IMG/VR virus record: IMGVR_UViG_3300037189_007938
Location: 1-25,756 of that record
DNA from: a virus
Direction: 5' to 3' (one strand)
DNA: 25,756 nt
Numbering within the stretch: the first letter of the stretch is position 1; every line of letters begins with the position of its first letter. The position numbers and the translations under genes were made by a program. Positions 9,201 to 15,627 of this stretch are shown one piece after another. The notes beneath the pieces are model-generated. The model was not told the origin of the DNA, did no database searches, and was given only the letters and a program-made list of their open reading frames with translations.

Positions 9201-11897
9201 CTTTCTGTTGGTAATCTTTTTGTTACTGGTCAAGTTGTTAGTATCAACTCAAGCACTCTAGTTGCAAACGATACTCTTATTGTTCTTGGTTCTGGTAATT
9301 ATTTTAGTGACACAAAAGACTTGGGTTTTGCTGGTCATTATAATGATGGCACAAATGCACATTCTGGTATCATTCGTGATTTTGCAGAAAAAGAATGGTA
9401 TTTGTTTAAAGGATATACACCAGAAGTTGGTGGTAATAATAACGTTGATTTAACTGATCCATCGTTTGAAATTGACACGCTGAATGCTAATTTACGCTCA
9501 ACATTTATCACAATCAAAAAGATTGATATTTTACCTAGAACAAATATCATTTTTGATTTAACAAACTCAGCATTCATTCAAGCAAACTCTGGATATATCC
9601 ACGCTAATGCTGCGTATCTTTCACAGAACGCAACTGGTCAGTATGCTAATGCTGCATTCATTCATGCAAATAGCGCATATCAATCACAGAACGCAACTGG
9701 TCAGTATGCTAATGCCGCGTTTATACACGCAAATAGTGCATTCATACATGCCAATGCTGCTTTTGTATTTGCTAATGATGTCAGTGCTAATGCAAATTCC
9801 GCTGGAACATATGCTAATGCTGCATTTATTCACGCTAACGCTGCTTACCAATCTCAAAATACAACTGGTCAGTATGCAAATGCAGCATTCATTCATGCAA
9901 ACTCAAGCTTTATCCAAGCAAACGCTGTTTTTGTTCACGCTAACGCTGCTTATCAATCTCAAAATACAACTGGTCAGTATGCTAATGATGCATTTATTCA
10001 AGCAAACAGTGGATACAATTTAGCAAACTCAATTGCTAATAATAGTGTCGTTGCTGGCACTGCGAATGTGGCGAATTATGTAAGAGTAGAAGTCAAATCT
10101 GGTGCTAGAAACTATAATGTTGCTCTAGTTGACGCTACAACTGGTAATCTCATCATTGGTGCTAACACAGGACTGACATATCATCCCACACTACAAACAC
10201 TTTCTGCTCAACTAGGATCATTTGGTCAATCTGTAACAACTTCATCTATACTTGCTGCATCACCTACTGGCTTAATATTCAATACAACTGCTACAGCAAT
10301 TCGTATGGGTGGTGCAGCAACGACTGTCAATATTGGTAATGTTGGTGGTACTACAAATGTATTTGGCACACTTGCTGTCAATGGTGTAAGTGTAATTGGA
10401 TTTACACGAGGTGCATATGACACAGGCAACTCAGCATTCATTCAAGCCAACGCATCATTCAATCATGCCAATGCGGCTTTTGTTGCAGCTAATAATGTAT
10501 TTCCACAGATTCAGCCAGCATTTAACACAGCAAACGCTGCATTTATTCGTGCAAACAATTCACTGAATGCAAATGTTGGTGGTCAAATTACTGGTGATCT
10601 TACAATTACCGGTAATCTTGTAATTGTTGGTAATACTGTTTATGCAAACACACAAACTGTTCTGATTGCAGACAATATTATTACACTGAATGCTGCAATT
10701 GATCAGACTGCTGCACCAACACTCAATGCTGGTTTAGAAGTAGATCGTGGTTCTTCTGCAAATGTTTACTTACTCTGGAATGAAAGTGAACTGAAGTGGA
10801 AATATACCACTGATGGTGTTGCATATGAAGACGTTGGTGCGGGTGCAACAGCAACTTATGCAAACTCAGCATTTACGGTAGCCAACGGAGCATTCAATCA
10901 CGCAAACGCTGCATTTATCGCTGCAAATACAGCCGATTCAAAAGCAGTAACAGCAGGTAGTTATGCTAATGCTGCTTTCATTGTCGCAAATGCTGCAACT
11001 TTACAAGCAAATGCAGCATTCAGTCACGCAAATGCTGGCTTCATTCAAGCTAACGCTGCTATACTTCACGCACAGTCTGCATTTTCTGCACAGAACACAA
11101 CTGGTCAATATGCAAACTCTGCATTTGCAACAGCAAACTCTGCTGGTATTGCAGCAAACACGCCAAGTCATGTTGCAAACTCGGCAGCATCTTATGCTAA
11201 TAGCGCATTTATTCATGCAAACTCATCGTTCAATTTTGCAAATGGTGCAGCAGTCGCAGCAAACACGCCAAGTCATGTTGCAAACTCTGCTGCGATTTAT
11301 GCTAACGGCGCTTTTGCTGCTGCTAACGCTGCTAATGCAACAGACGTAACACAAAATAATAGTATTACAGTAGCATTGAATACTGCTAATGCTGCATTCA
11401 TACAAGCTAATACACCGAGTCATGTTGCAAACTCTGCTGCGATTTATGCTAACGGCGCTTTTGCTGCTGCTAACGCTGCTACTGCAACAGACGTAACACA
11501 GAATAATAGTATTGCTGCTGTTTTTGTTCATGCGAACTCATCGTTCAATTTTGCGAACGGTGTTTCAATTGCAGCTAATACACCAAGCCATGTAGCAAAC
11601 TCGGCAGCAATTTATGCTAATGGTGCTTTTGCTGCTGCTAATGCTGCTACTGCTACTGACGCAACACAAAATAATAGTATTACTGCTGCATTTAATACAG
11701 CAAATGCTGCATTCTTGCAGGCAAATACACCAAGCCACGTAGCTAATTCTGCTGCTATTTACGCTAACGGCGCTTTTGCTGCTGCTAACGCTTCTGCTGC
11801 TATTGATGTAACACAAAACAATAGCATTACCGCTGCATTTAGTGCTGCAAACTCTGCAATTGATAGCGCAGTCGCTCTTGCAATTGCTCTTGGATAA
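6210..11897 (+). CDS. Giant heptad-repeat fibre protein (1895 aa), at the wac position
   Basis: Residues 1-60 form a non-repetitive N-terminus (MANSSIQIKRSLVTSTPTKL) likely to anchor the protein. The rest alternates long arrays of a seven-residue motif A-N-x-A-[F/Y]-x-x with globular beta-modules. A boundary element NNSLNANVGG occurs six times (starts near 6420, 6960, 7479, 7927, 9141 and 10555). A ~105-residue module with VLIGDNIITLN and VYLLWNE occurs three times (about 6396-6719, 7905-8230, 10533-10850). One insert (about 9140-9530) is distinct. It ends in heptads without a recognisable tip domain. It is most likely a long homotrimeric fibre. In T4 the gene just upstream of 13 is the whisker fibritin wac, so a neck-whisker analogue is as plausible as a long tail fibre. 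No good Shine-Dalgarno is seen before this ATG. Confidence 0.8.
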   Translation: MANSSIQIKRSLVTSTPTKLNVGEPAYSYTSNTLFIGTPDSNGAIAIGGYDLFTRQTSGYAQANAAFIRANNSLNANVGGTITGDITIQGNLNIIGGSIAANVPTVLIGDNIITLNTAISQSGQPTMNAGIEIDRGAQPNVYLLWNETADKWQFTNDGTSYDDLGGSATASYANSAFIKANAAFDHANASFAAANNVFPQIQPAFNTANAGFIHANSAFIKTNAAFDHANSGFIQANSSYHHANAAYIRANNSLNANVGGLVTGNISVGGTITPNSDLTWNLGNTEYRWHSLFLGPGTLNIGGLTISNSSGIATFDGEVLDFTLSNTLLPTFVGAVYQANASFNHANSGFIQANAAYNHANGGFIHANSAFIKTNSAFNHANASFANANGAFAKANVSYNHANSGFIQANAAFNTGNAAFVRANNSLNANVGGTITGDVIVVGNVTSNSLTTTGTNGSITGANAIFSNYIFASNVDLSIFSALAFANANAGLAMANAAFANANGAFAKANGAYNHVNVAFNHANSGFTQANSSFFRANSGFIQANSAYAQANAAYISQNASGQYANAAYVRANNSLDANVGGTVTGDVRITGNLTVTGNTTYVNTQTVLIGDNIITLNAAINQASAPVLDAGIEVDRGSEANVYLLWNETTNKWTVTNDGVGYFDIGSADAEHYANSAFIKANASFDHANAAYISQNATGQYANAAFTVANGAFIHANSAYKSQNATGQYANAAFIHANSGFIQANAAFIHANASYQSQNATGQYANAAFIHANSAYQSQNATGQYANAAFVHANSAYQSQNATGQYANSAFIHANSAYQSQNATGQYANAALIHANSSFDFANTVNVFSYSAYHHANAAFVAANVADSKAVASGNYANAAFIHANSAFELANGTAIAANTPSHVANSASVYANGAFIAANTADSKAISAGSYANSAFAQSNVAFIHANSGFIHANAAYQSQNATGQYANAAFVRANNSIDANVGGTITGSLTVTQNLSVGNLFVTGQVVSINSSTLVANDTLIVLGSGNYFSDTKDLGFAGHYNDGTNAHSGIIRDFAEKEWYLFKGYTPEVGGNNNVDLTDPSFEIDTLNANLRSTFITIKKIDILPRTNIIFDLTNSAFIQANSGYIHANAAYLSQNATGQYANAAFIHANSAYQSQNATGQYANAAFIHANSAFIHANAAFVFANDVSANANSAGTYANAAFIHANAAYQSQNTTGQYANAAFIHANSSFIQANAVFVHANAAYQSQNTTGQYANDAFIQANSGYNLANSIANNSVVAGTANVANYVRVEVKSGARNYNVALVDATTGNLIIGANTGLTYHPTLQTLSAQLGSFGQSVTTSSILAASPTGLIFNTTATAIRMGGAATTVNIGNVGGTTNVFGTLAVNGVSVIGFTRGAYDTGNSAFIQANASFNHANAAFVAANNVFPQIQPAFNTANAAFIRANNSLNANVGGQITGDLTITGNLVIVGNTVYANTQTVLIADNIITLNAAIDQTAAPTLNAGLEVDRGSSANVYLLWNESELKWKYTTDGVAYEDVGAGATATYANSAFTVANGAFNHANAAFIAANTADSKAVTAGSYANAAFIVANAATLQANAAFSHANAGFIQANAAILHAQSAFSAQNTTGQYANSAFATANSAGIAANTPSHVANSAASYANSAFIHANSSFNFANGAAVAANTPSHVANSAAIYANGAFAAANAANATDVTQNNSITVALNTANAAFIQANTPSHVANSAAIYANGAFAAANAATATDVTQNNSIAAVFVHANSSFNFANGVSIAANTPSHVANSAAIYANGAFAAANAATATDATQNNSITAAFNTANAAFLQANTPSHVANSAAIYANGAFAAANASAAIDVTQNNSITAAFSAANSAIDSAVALAIALG
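6396..6719 (+). repeat. Fibre beta-module, copy 1 of 3
   Basis: Residues ~63-170 of the fibre. It begins with NNSLNANVGGTITGD, followed by VLIGDNIITLN, GIEIDRG and VYLLWNETADKWQFTNDG. The same order of motifs is repeated at about 7905-8230 and 10533-10850 with moderate divergence. A 'VLIGDNIITLN...YLLWNE' module of this kind occurs in other large phage fibres. Confidence 0.8.
7905..8230 (+). repeat. Fibre beta-module, copy 2 of 3
   Basis: Carries NNSLDANVGGTVTGD, VLIGDNIITLNAAI, GIEVDRGSEANVYLLWNE and NKWTVTNDGVGYFDIG. It is closer to copy 3 than to copy 1 in the segment before VLIGDN (both have 'TGN..Y.NTQT'). Confidence 0.8.
8284..8712 (+). repeat. Heptad repeat array 1 in the fibre gene (63-base period)
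   Basis: Near-identical copies of a unit containing the codons for QNATGQY recur at 8295, 8379, 8484, 8547, 8610 and 8673. The spacings are 84, 105, 63, 63 and 63 bases, which are 4, 5, 3, 3 and 3 heptads. The core period is 21 residues made of three heptads, and DNA identity between units is high. Confidence 0.9.
9553..10005 (+). repeat. Heptad repeat array 2 in the fibre gene
   Basis: A second array of the same 21-residue unit (AFIHAN, AYQSQN, TGQYAN) as in array 1. Variants SAFIHAN and AVFVHAN and an insert with FANDVSANANSAGTY break the 63-base spacing. It is high-identity at DNA level with array 1, which makes it a substrate for recombination and a possible assembly hazard. Confidence 0.85.
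10533..10850 (+). repeat. Fibre beta-module, copy 3 of 3
   Basis: Carries NNSLNANVGGQITGD, VLIADNIITLNAAI, GLEVDRGSSANVYLLWNE and WKYTTDGVAYEDVG. It is flanked upstream by an element with VFPQIQPAFNTANA that also occurs downstream of copy 1 (about 6800-6840), so the shared segment is longer than the module alone. Confidence 0.8.
11160..11870 (+). repeat. C-terminal super-repeat of the fibre (TPSHVAN units)
   Basis: Units carrying TPSHVANSA, IYANGAFAAAN and DVTQNNSI recur with the Thr codon of TPSHVAN at 11160, 11265, 11412, 11580 and 11727. The spacings are 105, 147, 168 and 147 bases, i.e. 35, 49, 56 and 49 residues, all whole numbers of heptads. An isolated copy occurs at 8910. Confidence 0.9.
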
Positions 11898-11901
11898 CTA
11901 A

Positions 11902-11909
11902 AATAAATA
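11902..11909 (+). promoter_or_regulatory. Weak candidate late promoter (AATAAATA)
   Basis: AATAAATA lies in the 19-base gap between the fibre gene and gene 13, one base off the T4 late consensus. The predicted transcript start would fall about two bases before the ATG of gene 13, which argues against strong use for that gene. Confidence 0.25.
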
Positions 11910-11916
11910 GACAACT

Positions 11917-12870
11917 ATGGCTAAAATAAACACAAGACAACAATTCAAAGAATATTGCTTACGCAGATTAGGATGGCCTGTTCTTGAAATCAACGTAGAT
12001 GATGATCAAGTAGAAGATCGCATTGATGATGCGTTAGCTTTTTGGCGCGATTATCATTATGATGGCAGTGAAAAAATATTCATGAAGCATCAAATTACAC
12101 AAGAAGATATTAGCCGTCAATGGATATATTGCCCAGATGCAGTTCAGTTCGTAATTGGTATAATGCCGTTCGATCAGTCAAATGCATCTATCAATATGTT
12201 TGACTTACGTTATCAATTACGTTTGCACGATCTATATGACTTTACATCTGTTTCATACGTGTCGTATGAGATTACAATGCAGCACTTGCGTACACTGAAT
12301 CTTTTATTCTCAGGTACACCACAGTTCCGTTTCAATCGTCACCAAAACAAAGTATTTTTAGATATTGATTGGACACGTGATGTTCAACCTGGAGATTTTG
12401 TAATCGTAGAATGCTATCGTGTATTGAATCCTGATACGGTAACTCTTACAGGAACACTGTCTGGAGATCCATCGTCTAATACAATAACTGGATATGGCAC
12501 AAAATTTGATCAAGAAATAGTTGCTTTTGATTTTATCAATATTGGAAATGAATCTAAACAAGTTGGTAACATTGTATCTCCTACCAGTTTGACATTGATA
12601 GGACCACCAACATTAACTCACAGCAATTCTACAGCAACGATATCTGGCACAACTGATTTATGGAATGACCGTTACCTGAAAAAACTTGCTACTGCTAAAA
12701 TCAAACAGCAGTGGGGAACAAACATGAAAAAGTTTGAAGGCATTCAAATGCCTGGTGGCGTAACACTCAATGGCCAAAAAATTTACGATGAAGCAACCGA
12801 AGAGATAGAAAAGATGGAAGAAGAAATCTATCAAATGGGTTCACTTCCTTCAGAAATATTTACTGGATAA
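11917..12870 (+). CDS. gp13: Neck protein gp13
   Basis: Head-completion/neck protein that joins the filled head to the tail, working with gp14. It is 317 residues, close to T4 gp13. The conserved N-terminus INTRQQFKEYCLRRLG and 'INVDDDQVEDRIDDAL' are typical of T4-like gp13. Conserved late elements are FVIVECYRVL (160-170) and DRYLKKLATAKIKQQWG (251-267), followed by KKFEGIQMPGGVTLNGQKIY. Residues ~173-245 form an extra segment rich in Thr, Ser and Gly between these two conserved parts, apparently an inserted small beta-domain. It is followed after three bases by gene 14. The start is ATG, with no strong ribosome site. Assignment is firm from sequence and from order. Confidence 0.9.
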   Translation: MAKINTRQQFKEYCLRRLGWPVLEINVDDDQVEDRIDDALAFWRDYHYDGSEKIFMKHQITQEDISRQWIYCPDAVQFVIGIMPFDQSNASINMFDLRYQLRLHDLYDFTSVSYVSYEITMQHLRTLNLLFSGTPQFRFNRHQNKVFLDIDWTRDVQPGDFVIVECYRVLNPDTVTLTGTLSGDPSSNTITGYGTKFDQEIVAFDFINIGNESKQVGNIVSPTSLTLIGPPTLTHSNSTATISGTTDLWNDRYLKKLATAKIKQQWGTNMKKFEGIQMPGGVTLNGQKIYDEATEEIEKMEEEIYQMGSLPSEIFTG

Positions 12871-12873
12871 ATT

Positions 12874-13782
12874 TTGGCTACCAACTTCTATTTTAATAAT
12901 TTCCCATCTCGGCTAGGTGACGTTAGTGCAGTCACGCCAGAGCAGTTGCTTGTCGAAAATTTGGTAATTGAGGCTCTACAGATTTATGGCATGGATGCAT
13001 ATTACCTACCAAGAACAACAAGAGATGAAGTTGATTATTTGTTTGGAGAAGACACACTCAAAGAGTATCGCACAGCTCATCCTATTGAAATGTATCTTGA
13101 AAACTTTACAGGAATGGAAGGTGAAAGTGATTTTATTTCCAAGTTTGGTTTGGAAATTAAAAGCGAAATTACTTTATTAGTTTCAAGACTTCGTTTCAGA
13201 TATACAGTTAATGGTTACACTCGTCCACGTGAGGGCGATCTTGTTTACATTCCAATGGTAACAGGATTATTTGAAATTACTCATGTTGAGCATGAAAAAG
13301 ATCAAGCAATGTTTTATACATTAGGAAGAGGTCGTGGCGGTAACGTATATGTTTATGGATTGAGATTAAAACAATATGTCTTCTCTTCAGAGATTATTCA
13401 AACAGGCGTTGCTGAAATTGATAACGCTATGAGAGTTTACTATCCAAGAACTCGTATTTCTCTTACTTCTGGTGGAACAGGTAAGTTTGTAAATGATGAA
13501 ATTGTATATCAAGGTTCTAGCCTTGCTACAGCAACGGCACAAGCACTTGTTCTTGATTTTGTTCCGAACACACATATTGATATTTACAGAACTCAAGGTA
13601 GCTTTATATCAACAACAAACGTAAAAGGCAATACATCAAATGCAAGTTGGGGAATTACACTTGTTTCTGATGCTGCCACACAGAACAATGCATTTGAAGA
13701 CATTATTGACAACGCTCGGATTGAAGCTGCAAGTGATGGTATTATTGACTTCTCCGAAACAAACCCTTTTGGTGAGCCATAA
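12874..13782 (+). CDS. gp14: Neck protein gp14 with extra C-terminal beta-domain
   Basis: Partner of gp13 at the head-tail neck. The start is TTG (12874), three bases after the gp13 stop, and the protein then begins MATNFYFNN as gp14 proteins do. Conserved parts are LLVENLVIEALQIYGMDAYY, FGEDTLKEY, GMEGESDFISKFGL and TRPREGDLVYIPM...LFEITHVEHE. Residues ~194-268 form a compact domain with GTGKFVNDEIVYQG and SFISTTNVKGNTSNASWG, absent from the shorter T4 gp14 (about 256 residues) and similar to a segment in gp15 next door. The C-terminus (DNARIEAASDGIIDFSETNPFG) is again gp14-like. The stop overlaps the next start (TAATG). Confidence 0.92.
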   Translation: MATNFYFNNFPSRLGDVSAVTPEQLLVENLVIEALQIYGMDAYYLPRTTRDEVDYLFGEDTLKEYRTAHPIEMYLENFTGMEGESDFISKFGLEIKSEITLLVSRLRFRYTVNGYTRPREGDLVYIPMVTGLFEITHVEHEKDQAMFYTLGRGRGGNVYVYGLRLKQYVFSSEIIQTGVAEIDNAMRVYYPRTRISLTSGGTGKFVNDEIVYQGSSLATATAQALVLDFVPNTHIDIYRTQGSFISTTNVKGNTSNASWGITLVSDAATQNNAFEDIIDNARIEAASDGIIDFSETNPFGEP

Positions 13783-14780
13783 TGCTAGGTAACGCACAAT
13801 TCTATCATCGTACCATCAGAAAGATGGTCGTGACTTTTGGAACACTCTTCAATGATATTGAGATTGTTCGGTACACACAAGCAGGTGCGCCAAAAGAAAA
13901 ACTTAAAATTCCATTATCATATGGAGCAAAAGAAAGATATCTGACACGATTAACATCTAATCCTAATTTGATAAAAACAATTAATGTTCTTGTTCCAAGA
14001 ATGTCATTTAATTTAGAAAACTTGGAATATGATGTTAGCCGTAAACAGATATCAACCCTTCGTAATTTTTCAAACGATACAGACTCGACTGTAAAGACAC
14101 AGTTTGTTCCTGTACCATATAATTATGAATTTTCTCTATCAATATATGTAAGAAATACAGAAGATGGCACACAAATATTGGAACAGATATTGCCATTTTT
14201 TACGCCAGATTTTAGTGTTGTCGTGGATTTTATTCCTTCAATGAATCAGAAATATACTGTTCCTATTATATTAAATTCGGTATCATCAACGGTTGACTAT
14301 GAAGGATCTGATGAAGATGGTACAACACGCTTGATCGTTTGGGATTTAAACTTCACAGCAAAAAGCTTTATCTGGCCACCAGTCAAAACTGGTGATCTTA
14401 TCACACGTGCGAATACTCAATTGTTTATTGATTTGACGAATAATGCTGAACAAAAAGCTTATGTTGATTTTGCAAATGGAAACGGAGTGTTCACTCAAGG
14501 AGAAACTGTTCGTGATGCTGCAAATAATTTTGTTGGAACTGTTGACTATTTCTCTAATACGAATACTGGAATAATTATTGTTACTGGAGCAAATAAGGCA
14601 CTTGAAACACGTTATGTTCTTACTGGCGATTATTCTAACTCAAGATATGTTATAGAATCTTTAGAGCAAAACTCTATAAAGGCAGTCAAAGTTATAACCG
14701 AACCAGATCCATTAACAGCTGGTCCCGAAGAAGACTTTGGATTTACTGAAACTATTATTACTTATCCTAATACATTATAA
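13782..14780 (+). CDS. gp15: Tail completion and sheath stabiliser gp15
   Basis: Forms the terminator ring at the head-proximal end of the tail. The protein begins MLGNAQFYHRTIRKMVVTFG and includes GTLFNDIEIVR, KIPLSYGAKERYL and LVPRMSFNLENLEYDVSRKQ. These are characteristic of gp15 in T4-like phages. At 332 residues it is longer than T4 gp15 (about 272). The excess is largely a C-terminal domain at ~225-295 (GVFTQGETVRDAANNFVGTV, DYSNSRYVIESL) that resembles the additional domain of gp14. Start and stop both overlap neighbours as TAATG, so genes 14-15-16 are translationally coupled. Confidence 0.92.
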   Translation: MLGNAQFYHRTIRKMVVTFGTLFNDIEIVRYTQAGAPKEKLKIPLSYGAKERYLTRLTSNPNLIKTINVLVPRMSFNLENLEYDVSRKQISTLRNFSNDTDSTVKTQFVPVPYNYEFSLSIYVRNTEDGTQILEQILPFFTPDFSVVVDFIPSMNQKYTVPIILNSVSSTVDYEGSDEDGTTRLIVWDLNFTAKSFIWPPVKTGDLITRANTQLFIDLTNNAEQKAYVDFANGNGVFTQGETVRDAANNFVGTVDYFSNTNTGIIIVTGANKALETRYVLTGDYSNSRYVIESLEQNSIKAVKVITEPDPLTAGPEEDFGFTETIITYPNTL

Positions 14781-15178
14781 TGAAAAAGTTAAATGAAAAT
14801 TTGTCAGAAATATTTGACATAGAGCCTATTGAAATAAAAGAAAATCGGACAACCGAAGTTGTTGTGGTTGAAACTAGTAATGATATTGATTCAGACACCA
14901 GTTTTGCCAGAGAAAATATTAAACAACTTATTACTAAAGGTAACAAATCACTTGAGGAGCTGTCTACAGTTGCGAATCAATCTGAATCACCACGTGCATA
15001 TGAAGTTCTTGCTACGATGATGAAAAATCTAGCGGACATGAACAAAGATTTATTGGAACTTCAAAAACGAAAAAGAGATTTGCAGCCAAAAGAGTCAACG
15101 CAAAATCTGAATATAGATAAAGCAGTCTTTGTTGGTTCAACAGCCGAACTTGTAAAAATGATTAAATCAAACAAATAA
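14780..15178 (+). CDS. gp16: Terminase small subunit gp16
   Basis: Regulates DNA recognition and the activity of the gp17 packaging motor. It is 132 residues, a little shorter than T4 gp16 (about 164). The first ~45 residues are acidic and low-complexity. The central part (residues ~45-105) is predicted helical, with ARENIKQLITKGNKSLEELS and YEVLATMMKNLADMNKDLLE followed by LQKRKRDLQ. This fits the coiled-coil core that makes gp16 rings. The C-terminus contains KAVFVGSTAELVKMIKS, a motif found in gp16 homologues. In T4 gene 17 follows directly. Here a Dps-like gene lies between. Confidence 0.88.
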   Translation: MKKLNENLSEIFDIEPIEIKENRTTEVVVVETSNDIDSDTSFARENIKQLITKGNKSLEELSTVANQSESPRAYEVLATMMKNLADMNKDLLELQKRKRDLQPKESTQNLNIDKAVFVGSTAELVKMIKSNK

Positions 15179-15186
15179 TTGGAGAA

Positions 15187-15624
15187 ATGATGGAACAGTT
15201 AATAGAACAAATGAAAGTTATTCTTGGTACGAACTTTGGTTTGTATTTCAAAGCACACAATTTTCACTGGAACGTAGAGGGTCCTAACTTTGCGGAGTAT
15301 CACAACTTTTTAGGTGCATTCTACGAAGCAGTGTTTGACCAAACAGATTCAATCGCGGAACATATTCGTGCATTGGGTTCATATACTCCAACATCATTAG
15401 GAAGAATGATGGAGTTATCAAAAGTCGTTGATTTGGTAGCCATTCCTTCACCGCTTATTATGATGAGTGAACTTGCAAATGATAACGATAAGTTTATCAT
15501 GGAACTTCGTGCAGGAATTGCACTTGCTGATGCTGCTGATGAACCAGCAGTAGGAAACTTTTTACAAGACATTTTAGATGCTCATCAAAAACACGGATGG
15601 ATGTTGAAGAGTTTTACAAGATAA
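15187..15624 (+). CDS. dps: Dps-type ferritin-like protein inserted between terminase genes
   Basis: Dps proteins form 12-subunit shells that oxidise and store iron and protect DNA from peroxide. This is 145 residues. If the second Met at 15190 is used it is 144, and this is favoured because GGAG at 15181-15184 is only two bases from the first ATG but five from the second. Dps signature elements are LYFKAHNFHWNVEGPNF, then YHNFLGAFYEAVFDQTDSIA and EHIRALGSYTP, with a C-terminal helix DAHQKHGWMLKSF. Aligning to E. coli Dps gives His27 (H51), His39 (H63), Asp54 (D78) and Glu58 (E82). The position of D67 is Gly43. The Lys/Arg-rich DNA-binding N-tail of E. coli Dps is absent. It lies 8 bases after gp16 and 3 before gp17. 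Confidence 0.92.
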   Translation: MMEQLIEQMKVILGTNFGLYFKAHNFHWNVEGPNFAEYHNFLGAFYEAVFDQTDSIAEHIRALGSYTPTSLGRMMELSKVVDLVAIPSPLIMMSELANDNDKFIMELRAGIALADAADEPAVGNFLQDILDAHQKHGWMLKSFTR

Positions 15625-15627
15625 AAG

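Noticed and set aside
6210-11897. Diversity-generating retroelement target in the fibre
   Set aside because: No reverse transcriptase and no template/variable repeat pair with adenine-specific changes is visible in the window.
15187-15624. Dps as a homing-endonuclease-like selfish insertion between 16 and 17
   Set aside because: The protein has clear ferritin/Dps motifs and no GIY-YIG, HNH or LAGLIDADG motif; the gene is tightly fitted into the operon.
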